NCBI GenBank assembly: GCA_014656015.1
Contig: BNBP01000014.1
Span: forward strand, 57,440 to 121,439
DNA length: 64,000 bases
Direction: 5' to 3'
DNA from: Streptomyces griseoaurantiacus
GTDB taxonomy: Bacteria; Actinomycetota; Actinomycetes; Streptomycetales; Streptomycetaceae
The translations under genes and the position numbers were made by a program. Position 1 is the first letter of the stretch. Every line of letters begins with the position of its first letter. Below, piece after piece: positions 8,141 through 16,308 of this stretch. The notes under the pieces are model-generated. The model was not told the origin of the DNA, did not search any database, and was given only the letters and a program-made list of their open reading frames with translations.

Positions 8141-8884
8141 ATGAGCGGGACAGGTCGTACCGGCAAGGGCCGCGGCCGGCTCGGCAGCGTGCTGTCGAAC
8201 ATCGCCGTGGCCCTCGGCTGTGTCCTCTTCCTCGGCGGCTTCGCCTGGGGCGCCGTCGTCTACAAGCCGTACACCGTGCCGACCTCCTCCATGACACCCA
8301 CCATCGACGCCGGCGACCGCGTCCTCGCCCAGCGCGTCGACGGGGACGACGTCGAACGCGGCGACGTCGTGGTCTTCCGGCAGGAGAGCTGGGGCAACGC
8401 CCCCATGGTCAAGCGGGTCGTGGCCGTCGGCGGCGACACCGTCGGCTGCTGCACCGACGGCAAGCTGACCGTCAACGGCAAGAAGATCGACGAGCCCTAC
8501 CTGCCCGCGGGCCAGGCCGCCGAGTCCAAGAAGATCCCCACCCTCACCGTCCCGAAGGGCCGGCTCTTCCTCCTCGGCGACGAACGCAGCGGCTCCCTCG
8601 ACTCCACCGCCCACCTCACCGAGGCCGGCAGCGGCACGGTGCCGCGCAGCGCGGTGGACTCGCGCGTGGACGCCGTCGCGTGGCCGATGAACGGCATGCT
8701 GACCCGGCCCACCGGCTTCGAGACCCTCGGGCCGCTCTCCTCGCCCGGACCGTTGCGCCTCATCCTCGCCGCGATCGTCGCCGGGGTGGTTCTGATCCTG
8801 GGAGGAGCGGCCTACGGGCCCCTCGCCAAGCGTCTGGGCCGCAGCCGGACGGTATCGCGCAGGGAGCCGGCCGGTGTCCACTGA
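8141..8884 (+). CDS. sipZ: Type I signal peptidase SipZ
   Basis: The fourth S26 signal peptidase, 247 residues. An N-terminal membrane segment lies at about 18-39. The catalytic site is PTSSM (S50) with K91 (MVKRVVAVGGD), and a second transmembrane helix lies near the C-terminus (about 205-229). ATG 8141 has GGGGGAG 7 nt upstream; the extension upstream of it has no support. The stop overlaps the following NUDIX gene, so the two are translationally coupled. Confidence 0.93.
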   Translation: MSGTGRTGKGRGRLGSVLSNIAVALGCVLFLGGFAWGAVVYKPYTVPTSSMTPTIDAGDRVLAQRVDGDDVERGDVVVFRQESWGNAPMVKRVVAVGGDTVGCCTDGKLTVNGKKIDEPYLPAGQAAESKKIPTLTVPKGRLFLLGDERSGSLDSTAHLTEAGSGTVPRSAVDSRVDAVAWPMNGMLTRPTGFETLGPLSSPGPLRLILAAIVAGVVLILGGAAYGPLAKRLGRSRTVSRREPAGVH

Positions 8885-9425
8885 GGGGGCTGCCGCGGCG
8901 GTCTCGGCGGTGGAGGGACCACCGGGGTCCGCGGGTGCCGAGCCGGGGCTGCGCAAGGTGGCCCGCGTGGTGCTGCTCGACCCGCGGGACCGCATCCTGC
9001 TCCTGCACGGACACGAACCGGACGACCCGACCGACGACTGGTGGTTCACTCCCGGCGGCGGACTGGAGGGCGAGGAGACCCGCGAGGAGGCCGCCCTGCG
9101 CGAACTCGCGGAGGAGACCGGCATCACCGAGGTCGAACTGGGGCCCGTGCTGTGGCGGCGCCACTGCTCCTTCCCGTTCGCGGGGCGCCGCTGGAACCAG
9201 GACGAGTGGTACTTCCTGGCCCGCACCCGGCGGACCGAGACGGCACCGACGGCCCTCACGGAGCTGGAGCGGCGCAGCGTCGCCGGTGCGCGGTGGTGGA
9301 CGTGCCGGGAACTGGCCGCCACCCGTGAGACGGTGTACCCGACCAGACTCGCCGGGCTGCTGCGCAGGCTGCTCGACGACGGTCCCCCGGCCGGACCCGT
9401 GACCCTCGACACCGAAATCGTCTAG
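8874..9425 (+). CDS. NUDIX hydrolase
   Basis: A 183-residue NUDIX-fold protein. The Nudix box spans residues 61-83 and fits GX5EX7REUXEEXGU, with the metal-binding REL-EE core intact. Such enzymes cleave nucleoside diphosphates linked to another group; the substrate here is not evident. GTG 8874 overlaps the sipZ stop by 11 nt, the same arrangement I recall from other Streptomyces, so it is the last gene of the sip operon. Confidence 0.9.
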   Translation: MSTEGAAAAVSAVEGPPGSAGAEPGLRKVARVVLLDPRDRILLLHGHEPDDPTDDWWFTPGGGLEGEETREEAALRELAEETGITEVELGPVLWRRHCSFPFAGRRWNQDEWYFLARTRRTETAPTALTELERRSVAGARWWTCRELAATRETVYPTRLAGLLRRLLDDGPPAGPVTLDTEIV

Positions 9426-9480
9426 CGGTGCACGGGGCTGGCGCACAATAGGGGGACGCACGGCTGAAGGGGAACATGCC

Positions 9481-9789
9481 ATGAGCGCCGAGGACCTCGA
9501 GAAGTACGAGACCGAGATGGAGCTGAAGCTCTACCGGGAGTACCGCGATGTCGTCGGTCTGTTCAAATACGTGATCGAGACCGAGCGGCGTTTCTACCTC
9601 ACCAACGACTATGAGATGCAGGTGCACTCGGTTCAGGGCGAGGTGTTCTTCGAAGTGACGATGGCGGACGCCTGGGTGTGGGACATGTATCGGCCCGCCC
9701 GCTTCGTCAAGCAGGTGCGGGTGCTCACGTTCAAGGACGTGAACATCGAGGAGCTGAACAAGAGCGACCTGGAACTGCCGGGAAGCTGA
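9481..9789 (+). CDS. DUF2469 family protein
   Basis: A 102-residue acidic protein, highly conserved in actinobacteria (MSAEDLEKYETEMELKLYRE start). It has no recognised catalytic motif and no known biochemical function. It belongs to the conserved neighbourhood between the signal peptidases and yraN. A candidate -10 (CACAAT) lies about 9444-9449, and GAAGGGGA provides the ribosome-binding site. Confidence 0.9.
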   Translation: MSAEDLEKYETEMELKLYREYRDVVGLFKYVIETERRFYLTNDYEMQVHSVQGEVFFEVTMADAWVWDMYRPARFVKQVRVLTFKDVNIEELNKSDLELPGS

Positions 9790-9916
9790 AGGGCCGCGAG
9801 GGTTCCGTAAATGAGGGGCGGCCGGGGCGGCTGGAAGACAGAGCGTAGAGGGCGCACGTAATGCGTGAGCCGTGCGTCAATACGTGAACCGTGGATCACT
9901 CGTGTGGGTGTCGGAG

Positions 9917-9925
9917 TTGTCCACA
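9917..9925 (+). promoter_or_regulatory. DnaA-box-like 9-mer upstream of yraN
   Basis: TTGTCCACA at 9917-9925 is an exact match to the preferred Streptomyces DnaA box. It lies 74 nt before yraN. One 9-mer alone may be chance. Confidence 0.4.
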
Positions 9926-9998
9926 ATCCGCCCGTCGTCCACCAAGATCCACACGTCTGCCGTTCCCCCTCCACTGTGGGTGCCGAGGAGGTGCCCAC

Positions 9999-10517
9999 AT
10001 GGCAGAGGTACACCGGCACACGCACCGGAACGACGACAATGACGGCAACGACGCCACGGCCAAGCACCCGACGAAACGCGCCGCGGCTGCCGAACGGGGC
10101 GGCACGGCACAGGGCGCGGGGACGGCACACGGCGCGGGGACGGCTCGCGATGCCAGGACGGCGCGCGGCGCGCTCGGACGGTACGGAGAGGCACTCGCCG
10201 CGCGACGGCTGACGGAAGCCGGCATGACCGTCCTGCGGCGCAACTGGCGCTGCGGACGCAACGGCGAGATCGACATCGTCGCCCGCGACGGCGACGCACT
10301 CGTGATCTGCGAGGTCAAGACGCGCAGGGCCGGTGCCTTCGAACACCCCATGGCCGCCCTCACTCCGGCCAAGGCCCGACGCCTGCGCGACCTCGCCGAA
10401 CGCTGGCTCCACGAACACGGCGGAGCACCACCCGGCGGTGTCCGCGTCGACCTGGTGGGCGTCGTCCTCCCACGACGCGGCGCACCCGTCGTCGAACACG
10501 TACGGGGTGCGGCCTGA
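9999..10517 (+). CDS. YraN family (UPF0102) endonuclease-like protein
   Basis: A 172-residue protein. Residues from about 56 form the UPF0102 domain with the restriction-endonuclease-fold pattern GEID (E90, D92) and CEVK (E105, K107). The domain resembles Holliday-junction resolvase and Mrr nucleases, but activity is not established for the family. The first 55 residues are low complexity and include a fourfold six-residue repeat. ATG 9999 is preceded by GAGGAGG. The stop overlaps the yifB start (TGATG), so it is the first gene of a yraN-yifB-dprA operon. Confidence 0.9.
   Translation: MAEVHRHTHRNDDNDGNDATAKHPTKRAAAAERGGTAQGAGTAHGAGTARDARTARGALGRYGEALAARRLTEAGMTVLRRNWRCGRNGEIDIVARDGDALVICEVKTRRAGAFEHPMAALTPAKARRLRDLAERWLHEHGGAPPGGVRVDLVGVVLPRRGAPVVEHVRGAA
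10101..10172 (+). repeat. Four tandem 18-bp units inside yraN
   Basis: Four imperfect 18-nt units encode [18 protein letters not shown] and RTARGA in the non-conserved N-terminal extension. Repeat number could vary between strains without affecting the nuclease-like domain. Confidence 0.7.
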
Positions 10518-12139
10518 TGGGATTCGCCCGCACCTGCTCCGTGGCACTCGTCGGCGTCGAAGGCGTCGTCGTCGAGGTCCAGGCCGACCTCGAACCCGGA
10601 GTCGCCGCCTTCACCCTCGTCGGACTGCCCGACAAGAGCCTCACCGAAAGCAAGGACCGCGTCCGCGCGGCCGTCGTCAACTCCGGCTCCGCCTGGCCCC
10701 AGAAAAAACTCACCGTCGGCCTCAGCCCCGCCTCCGTGCCCAAGAGCGGCAGCGGCTTCGACCTCGCCGTCGCCGCAGCGGTCCTCGGCGCCTGCGAACG
10801 CATCGACCCCCGCGTCCTGGCGGACATCGTCATGATCGGCGAACTCGGCCTCGACGGCCGCGTCCGCCCCGTCCGTGGCGTCCTGCCCGCGGTCCTCGCC
10901 GCCGCCGACGCCGGCTACGAACAGGTCGTCGTCCCCGAGAGCGCGGCCGCCGAAGCCTCACTGGTGCCCGGCGTCTCCGTCCTCGGCGTCCGCAGCCTCC
11001 GTCAGCTCATCGCCGTCCTCGCCGACGAACCCGTACCCGAGGAGGAACCCGACACCACCGGCCGGCCCGACCCGGCCCTCGCCGGACTCCGCCTCCCCGG
11101 CGCCGGAGCCGCCACCGGCATGCACACCGTCGGCGCAGGCCACGACAGCGGCCACGACCTCGCTGACGTCGTGGGCCAGCACGCGGCCCGCACCGCCGTC
11201 GAGGTCGCCGCCGCCGGCGGACACCACCTCTTCCTCGAAGGACCACCCGGCGCGGGCAAGACCATGCTCGCCGAACGGCTGCCCGCCGTCCTGCCCCCGC
11301 TCACCCGGCAGCAATCACTCGAGGTCACCGCCGTCCACTCCGTCGCCGGCCTCCTCCCCGCCGGCAAACCCCTCGTCGACACCGCCCCCTACTGCGCACC
11401 CCACCACTCCGCCACCATGCAGGCCCTCGTCGGCGGCGGCCAGGGCATCGCCCGCCCCGGCGCCGTCTCCCTCGCTCACCAAGGAATTCTCTTTCTGGAC
11501 GAGGCACCGGAATTCAACAGCCACGCACTCGACGCCCTGCGGCAACCTCTCGAATCGGGCCACGTGGTCATCGCCCGCAGCGCCGGCGTCGTACGGTTCC
11601 CAGCGAAATTCCTCATGGTCCTCGCCGCCAACCCCTGCCCCTGCGGCCGCTACACACAGCGCGACACCCCCTGCGAATGCCCACCCTCCGCGATCCGCCG
11701 CTACCAGGCCCGGCTCTCCGGCCCCCTCCTCGACCGCGTCGACCTGCGCGTCGAGGTCGACCCCGTCAGCCGCGCCCAGCTCACCGGCCCCGGCGCCCGC
11801 GGCGAACCCACCGCGGCCGTCGCCGACCGCGTGCGCGCAGCCCGGGAACGCGCCGCCGCCCGCCTCGCCGACACTCCGTGGAACACCAACAGCGAGATCC
11901 CCGGGCGCGAACTCCGCAACAGGTGGCACGCCGTACCCGGCGCCATGGAAGAAGCCGAGTACCAGCTCGAACGCGGTGCCCTCACCGCCCGCGGCATCGA
12001 TCGCGTCCTCCGCGTCGCCTGGACCGTCGCCGACCTCACCGGCCACGACCGCCCCGACGTCGCAGACGTCAGCCTCGCACTCCAACTGCGCACCGGCGTC
12101 CCCCGCGGCGTACCGACGACCATCGGAGCCGGCGCATGA
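10517..12139 (+). CDS. YifB family Mg-chelatase-like AAA ATPase (ComM-like)
   Basis: A 540-residue protein with an N-terminal Lon-like domain (about 1-190), an AAA/Mg-chelatase ATPase domain with Walker A GPPGAGKT near residue 240 and Walker B ILFLDEAPEF, and a cysteine cluster NPCPCGRYTQRDTPCECP. The ComM homologue in Vibrio is a helicase that promotes branch migration in natural transformation, so a recombination role is plausible here. The start overlaps the yraN stop, and its own stop overlaps the dprA start (ATGA). Confidence 0.93.
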   Translation: MGFARTCSVALVGVEGVVVEVQADLEPGVAAFTLVGLPDKSLTESKDRVRAAVVNSGSAWPQKKLTVGLSPASVPKSGSGFDLAVAAAVLGACERIDPRVLADIVMIGELGLDGRVRPVRGVLPAVLAAADAGYEQVVVPESAAAEASLVPGVSVLGVRSLRQLIAVLADEPVPEEEPDTTGRPDPALAGLRLPGAGAATGMHTVGAGHDSGHDLADVVGQHAARTAVEVAAAGGHHLFLEGPPGAGKTMLAERLPAVLPPLTRQQSLEVTAVHSVAGLLPAGKPLVDTAPYCAPHHSATMQALVGGGQGIARPGAVSLAHQGILFLDEAPEFNSHALDALRQPLESGHVVIARSAGVVRFPAKFLMVLAANPCPCGRYTQRDTPCECPPSAIRRYQARLSGPLLDRVDLRVEVDPVSRAQLTGPGARGEPTAAVADRVRAARERAAARLADTPWNTNSEIPGRELRNRWHAVPGAMEEAEYQLERGALTARGIDRVLRVAWTVADLTGHDRPDVADVSLALQLRTGVPRGVPTTIGAGA

Positions 12140-13413
12140 ACACCCGACCCCTCACCCCGGGAAACCCGGACACCGGCGGCGACGACCCCGGCAACCCCCG
12201 CACCACGAGCGGACACGCGAGCACCGGCGGCACGAACACCACCGACCCGGCCACCACCGACCCGAACACCACCGACCCGGACCTCCTCGCCCACGTCCTC
12301 CTCAGCCGCGTCGTCGAACCCGGCGACGAGACCGCCGGACGCTGGCTCCGCGAACGCGGCGCCGTCCACCTCGCCACACACCTGAGAGAAGGCGGCCCAC
12401 CACTGCCCGGCGCCTCCGACAAACGGTGGGCCGGACTGCTCGCCCGGGCCCGGCGAGCCACACCCGAGGACGACCTGGCCGCCGCCCACCAGGCCGGTAT
12501 GCGCTTCCTCCACCCCGGCGACCTCGAATGGCCCGCACAACTCGACGACCTCGGTGACGCACGACCCGTCGGCCTCTGGGTCCGCGGCACACCCAGCCTC
12601 CGCATGTGGGCCCTGCGCTCCGTCGCCCTCGTCGGTGCCCGCGCCTGCACCGAGTACGGCGCCCACATGGCCACCACCCTCGCCGCCCAACTCGCCGAAC
12701 ACGGATGGGTCGTCGTCTCCGGCGGCGCCTACGGCATCGACGGCGCCGCCCACCGCGGCGCCCTCGCCGCCGGCGGAGCCACCGTCGCCGTCCTCGCCTG
12801 CGGCGTCGACCGGACCTACCCCAAAGGACACACCGCGCTGCTCGGCAGAATCGCCCGCCAAGGGCTCCTCGTCGGCGAACTCGCACCGGGCGAACACCCC
12901 ACCCCCAGCAGATTCATCCAACGCAACCGGGTCATCGCCGCCCTCACCCGCGGCACCGTCGTCGTAGAAGCCGCCCACCGCAGCGGCGCCCTCGTCACCG
13001 CCCGCGCCGCCAACCGGCTCGGCCGCCACACCATGGGCGTGCCCGGCCCCGCGACCAGCGCACTCTCCGCCGGAGTGCACGAACTCCTGCGGCGCGAGGC
13101 CGTCCTCGTCTCCGAGGCCGCCGAGATCACCGAACTCGTCGGGGCCATGGGAGAACTCGCACCCGAAAGACACGGCCCCGTCCTCCCGCGCGACCTGCTC
13201 GACGCGGAAACCGCCCACGTCCTTGCCGCGCTGCCCGCCCGCGCCGGTGCCACCGCCGAGGACGTCGCCCGCGAGGCACGCACGACACCCGACGACGCCG
13301 TCGGGAAACTGTACGAACTCCGCTCACTTGGCTACGTCGAACGACACGGCAACGGCTGGAAGTTGACACGCCAAGGCCTCGCGACGGGCCGACCCCGAAC
13401 CCACCCGACCTGA
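12136..13413 (+). CDS. dprA: DNA-processing protein DprA
   Basis: A 425-residue DprA/Smf protein. The Rossmann-like domain has SVALVGARACTEYG (about 160), SGGAYGIDGAAHRGAL (about 194) and the RNRVIAAL segment, which bind single-stranded DNA and load RecA. A C-terminal winged-helix-like domain follows (from about 350). The N-terminus carries a Thr/Asp/Pro repeat (NTTDPATTDPNTTDPD) of low complexity. ATG 12136 overlaps the yifB stop. It closes the yraN-yifB-dprA operon. Confidence 0.95.
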   Translation: MNTRPLTPGNPDTGGDDPGNPRTTSGHASTGGTNTTDPATTDPNTTDPDLLAHVLLSRVVEPGDETAGRWLRERGAVHLATHLREGGPPLPGASDKRWAGLLARARRATPEDDLAAAHQAGMRFLHPGDLEWPAQLDDLGDARPVGLWVRGTPSLRMWALRSVALVGARACTEYGAHMATTLAAQLAEHGWVVVSGGAYGIDGAAHRGALAAGGATVAVLACGVDRTYPKGHTALLGRIARQGLLVGELAPGEHPTPSRFIQRNRVIAALTRGTVVVEAAHRSGALVTARAANRLGRHTMGVPGPATSALSAGVHELLRREAVLVSEAAEITELVGAMGELAPERHGPVLPRDLLDAETAHVLAALPARAGATAEDVAREARTTPDDAVGKLYELRSLGYVERHGNGWKLTRQGLATGRPRTHPT

Positions 13414-13483
13414 CCGAGCGTGTCCGGCCACCCGCGGCACCCCCGGCGACCTCGGCACTTCCCGTCACCACACCCCCCGGGAG

Positions 13484-13498
13484 GTCACACAGAGTGAA
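13484..13498 (+). promoter_or_regulatory. BldD operator-like 15-mer upstream of whiG
   Basis: GTCACACAGAGTGAA fits the published BldD consensus nTnACnC(A/T)GnGTnAn at every defined position. It lies 238 nt before the whiG start codon. BldD with c-di-GMP represses whiG in S. coelicolor, so the location makes biological sense. Binding is inferred. Confidence 0.65.
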
Positions 13499-13591
13499 CA
13501 GTCGTCGCGCGCCCCGAAAACGGCACGACCCCTTCGCGCAGGGGTGATCCACGGGCCTTCGCGCACTGCGACCGCCCAGTCACGCTACGCT

Positions 13592-13621
13592 CACAAGGAT
13601 CCACAAGGATCCACAGGGATC
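13592..13621 (+). repeat. Three 10-bp phased direct repeats upstream of whiG
   Basis: CACAAGGATC occurs at 13592-13601 and 13602-13611, and CACAGGGATC at 13612-13621. The one-turn period puts every copy on the same helix face, just downstream of a candidate -10. It may be an operator or chance duplication. Confidence 0.6.
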
Positions 13622-13736
13622 CAGCAACCACGGAACACCACAAGACAGCACTCGGCGACCAACGACAGCACACCCCGGCACGGGACCGGCGGCACCCAGG
13701 CCGCACGGTCCACGGCAGAACGGCACAAGGCGACGA

Positions 13737-14576
13737 ATGCCCCAGCACACCTCCGGGTCCGACCGGGCGGCCATCCCCCCAGCCGCCCGCGACGGCGGCA
13801 CCGTGCGCCCGCCCGCTCCCTCGACACTCGAAGAGTTGTGGCGGACGTACAAGGCGACGGGGGACGAGCGGCTGCGGGAACAACTGATCCTCCACTACTC
13901 ACCGCTCGTGAAATACGTGGCCGGCCGGGTCAGCGTCGGCCTGCCGCCCAACGTCGAACAGGCCGACTTCGTCTCCTCCGGAGTGTTCGGCCTGATCGAC
14001 GCCATCGAGAAGTACGACATCGGCCGCGAGATCAAGTTCGAGACATACGCCATCACCCGCATCCGCGGCGCCATGATCGACGAACTGCGCGCACTCGACT
14101 GGATCCCGCGCTCCGTACGGCAGAAGGCACGCAACGTCGAACGGGCCTACACCACGCTGGAAGCACGACTCAGACGCACCCCCACCGAGAGCGAGGTCGC
14201 CGCCGAACTCGGCATCCGGGTGGACGACCTCCACGCCGTCTTCAGCCAGCTCTCCCTGGCCAACGTCGTCGCCCTGGAGGAGATCCTCCACATCGGCGGC
14301 GAGGGCGGCGGCCTCAGCCTGATGGACACCCTGGAGGACACCAGCGCCGACAATCCGGTCGAGGTGGCCGAGGACCGCGAACTGCGCCGCTTCCTCGCCC
14401 GGGCCATCAACACCCTGCCCGAACGCGAGAAGACCGTCGTCACCCTGTACTACTTCGAAGGGCTCACCCTCGCCGAGATCGGCAACGTGCTCGGCGTCAC
14501 CGAAAGCCGCGTCAGCCAGATCCACACCAAGTCGGTCCTTCAGCTCCGCGCCAAACTGGCCGGTTTCGGCCGGTGA
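13737..14576 (+). CDS. whiG: Sporulation RNA polymerase sigma factor WhiG
   Basis: A 279-residue group 3 (FliA-type) sigma factor. Region 2 is visible around [20 protein letters not shown]...[26 protein letters not shown], region 3 around residues 140-190, and region 4 with the C-terminal helix-turn-helix [23 protein letters not shown]. In Streptomyces WhiG commits aerial hyphae to sporulation, activating whiH and whiI, and is held by RsiG with c-di-GMP. ATG 13737 has only a weak AAGG ribosome-binding site. A BldD-type operator lies upstream. Confidence 0.95.
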   Translation: MPQHTSGSDRAAIPPAARDGGTVRPPAPSTLEELWRTYKATGDERLREQLILHYSPLVKYVAGRVSVGLPPNVEQADFVSSGVFGLIDAIEKYDIGREIKFETYAITRIRGAMIDELRALDWIPRSVRQKARNVERAYTTLEARLRRTPTESEVAAELGIRVDDLHAVFSQLSLANVVALEEILHIGGEGGGLSLMDTLEDTSADNPVEVAEDRELRRFLARAINTLPEREKTVVTLYYFEGLTLAEIGNVLGVTESRVSQIHTKSVLQLRAKLAGFGR

Positions 14577-14583
14577 ACCGGCC
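14558..14583 (+). terminator. Hairpin overlapping the whiG stop codon
   Basis: GGCCGGTT (14558-14565) pairs with AACCGGCC (14576-14583) around a 10-nt loop that includes the stop codon. It is the likely whiG transcript end. Confidence 0.55.
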
Positions 14584-14661
14584 GGCGGCCCCTCACGACG
14601 CCGCCACCGCGTGTGACCCGGACGGCTGCCGTCCGCCGCCCCCGCTCCGTACAGTGGGTGC

Positions 14662-15246
14662 GTGCCAAGGATTCGAGCGGCCTCCGTGGCCGAGCACCGG
14701 TCGATGCAGCGAGCCGCCCTGCTGGACGCGGCACGCACCCTGCTGTCCGAAGGCGGAACGGAGGCCCTCACCTTCCCCGCCCTCGCCCGGCACACCGGAC
14801 TCGCCCGCTCCTCCGTCTACGAGTACTTCCGCTCCCGCGCCGCCGTCGTCGAAGAACTGTGCGAGGTCGACTTCCCCGTCTGGGCGGCCGACGTCCAGGC
14901 CGCGATGGAACACGCCGACACCCCCGAGGACAAGATCGAGGCCTACGTACGCCGGCAGCTCGCACTCGCCGGTGACCGGCGCCACCGTGCCGTCGTCGCC
15001 ATCTCCGCCGGCGAACTCGACGCCGGCGCCCGGGAGAAGATCCGCGCCGCCCACGGCGGACTCGTCACGATCGTCGTGCAGGCACTCTCCACCCTCGGGC
15101 ACACCCAGCCCCGCATGGCGGCCATGCTGCTCCAGGGCATCGTCGACGCGGCCGTGCGCCGGCTCGAGTTCGGCGCGGCGGCCGAGGACCCCGAGACGAT
15201 CACCGACGCCGCCGTCGCCCTCGCCCTGCGAGGCGTCCGGGGCTGA
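14662..15246 (+). CDS. TetR/AcrR family transcriptional regulator
   Basis: A 194-residue one-component regulator. The N-terminal helix-turn-helix lies at about 38-57 (FPALARHTGLARSSVYEYFRSR), and the C-terminal ligand domain is not diagnostic. The ligand and targets are unknown. A -10-like TACAGT at 14650-14655 lies 6 nt before GTG 14662 with no Shine-Dalgarno sequence, suggesting a leaderless message. It follows whiG and is convergent with the M23 gene, the order I recall in S. coelicolor. Confidence 0.88.
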   Translation: MPRIRAASVAEHRSMQRAALLDAARTLLSEGGTEALTFPALARHTGLARSSVYEYFRSRAAVVEELCEVDFPVWAADVQAAMEHADTPEDKIEAYVRRQLALAGDRRHRAVVAISAGELDAGAREKIRAAHGGLVTIVVQALSTLGHTQPRMAAMLLQGIVDAAVRRLEFGAAAEDPETITDAAVALALRGVRG

Positions 15247-15300
15247 CCCGGAGCACCTCCGGCCGCACCGGCCGCCCGGCCGGGAGCCGACCGTCGTCGT

Positions 15301-16038
15301 TCACGGAACGTCCGGCACCGGCAGCAGCCGGGACGGCCCCCGGCGCAGCAGCCAGGGCGGCAACAGGGAAAGAGGGTCCAGATAGCTCTCGCCCCGGCGC
15401 AGCCCCCAGTGCAGACAGCCGGAGGCGCAGTGCCGCGGACCCGGCTCCGCCAGGAACCCCACCACGTCACCCGGCGCCACCTCGTCACCCTTGCGCACGG
15501 ACGCCCGCACGGACTCGTAGGTGGTGCGCAGCGGCGGGGCGCCGGTCCCCGTCAGCTCCACAGAGACGACCCCCAGCCCGCCGACCGGCCCCGCGAAGGA
15601 GACCCGCCCCGCCGCGACCGCCCGCACCGGGTCGCCCGGCGCCGCCGCCAGATCCACCCCCCGGTGCCCCGGCCCGTAGGCCGAGGCCGGAGGCTCCCAG
15701 CCACGCAACACGACTGGCCGCACCCCGACCGGCCACAGGCGGGCCAGGGCGGGGACGGGAGTGGTGGGGGTGGAGGGGGTGGCCGGGGCGGGAGTGGCGG
15801 GCGGTGGTGCGGAAACGGGGGATGGGGCCCCCTCCCCCCCACCCCCCACCCCACCCCTCCCCACACCCCCCGCCCGAGCCCCCGCCGGCACCGCCGCGGT
15901 CAGGGTGGCGAGCAGCAGTGCTGCCCACAGCGCCGTCCGGCGGACACCCGCTCGCCGTGACTTTCGCCGTCGCGTCCGGGCGCCGTCTGCCGCAGCTCTG
16001 GAGGCCGTTCCGTTCCCCGCCTCGTGCTTGGTTCGCAT
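15301..16038 (-). CDS. LytM/M23-like secreted protein with degenerate active site
   Basis: A 245-residue protein with a basic N-terminus, a signal sequence or anchor at about 35-56 ([21 protein letters not shown]), a Gly/Pro-rich linker and a C-terminal M23 domain. Zinc ligands H125 and D129 (HRGVD) and H210 (CLHWG) are present. The two catalytic histidines of active LytM enzymes are not: the HxH motif reads C208-L-H210, and the central YxH position reads TTYESV. A cysteine pair (C204, C208) may form a disulphide. It is probably a non-hydrolytic peptidoglycan-binding or amidase-activating protein. ATG 16038 is chosen because the signal sequence follows it properly. It diverges from rpsB. Confidence 0.82.
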   Translation of the reverse strand: MRTKHEAGNGTASRAAADGARTRRRKSRRAGVRRTALWAALLLATLTAAVPAGARAGGVGRGGVGGGGEGAPSPVSAPPPATPAPATPSTPTTPVPALARLWPVGVRPVVLRGWEPPASAYGPGHRGVDLAAAPGDPVRAVAAGRVSFAGPVGGLGVVSVELTGTGAPPLRTTYESVRASVRKGDEVAPGDVVGFLAEPGPRHCASGCLHWGLRRGESYLDPLSLLPPWLLRRGPSRLLPVPDVP

Positions 16039-16078
16039 GGGGCAAGCCTGGTGGGCGGTGCGGAATCCTGCTGGGGCC

Positions 16079-16105
16079 TGTGGACAACTCACCGGTTGTG
16101 GACAT
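16079..16105. promoter_or_regulatory. Two DnaA-box-like 9-mers between M23 gene and rpsB
   Basis: TGTGGACAA at 16079-16087 is the reverse complement of the perfect box TTGTCCACA. TGTGGACAT at 16097-16105 matches 8 of 9. Both point the same way, and their starts are 18 bp apart. They lie in the divergent promoter region upstream of rpsB. A candidate rpsB -10 (TACACT) is at 16135-16140. Confidence 0.5.
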
Positions 16106-16308
16106 CGGCGTCACCCGGCGCTCCGCGGGTCCCGTACACTTCAGGTGGCGACCCGGGCCACCGGGTCGACTTCGCACGCCCCGGCACGCGATCCGGCAAC
16201 GGTCCGTGTCCGCGCCCCTCGGTCCTTCGTGGCAGGGCGCACCGCGGGCGTCAGGCGCGGGTGCTGTCCGGCATCCGCGGCACAACCGAGAGTTCGAGGA
16301 GAGCGGCC

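Larger units (their letters stand above)
13414..13736 (+). other. whiG upstream regulatory region
   Basis: This 323-nt non-coding region lies between dprA and whiG. It holds a BldD-type operator (13484-13498), a small ACCCC/GGGGT hairpin (13528-13545) that may end the dprA transcript, a candidate -10 (TACGCT, 13586-13591) and three 10-bp direct repeats. The region from about 13590 to 13680 is relatively A/C-rich for this genome. Confidence 0.55.

Noticed and set aside
10875..12557. A 560-codon frame overlapping yifB and dprA
   Set aside because: It is Pro/Ser/Arg-rich low complexity caused by codon bias and spans two well-supported genes in another frame.
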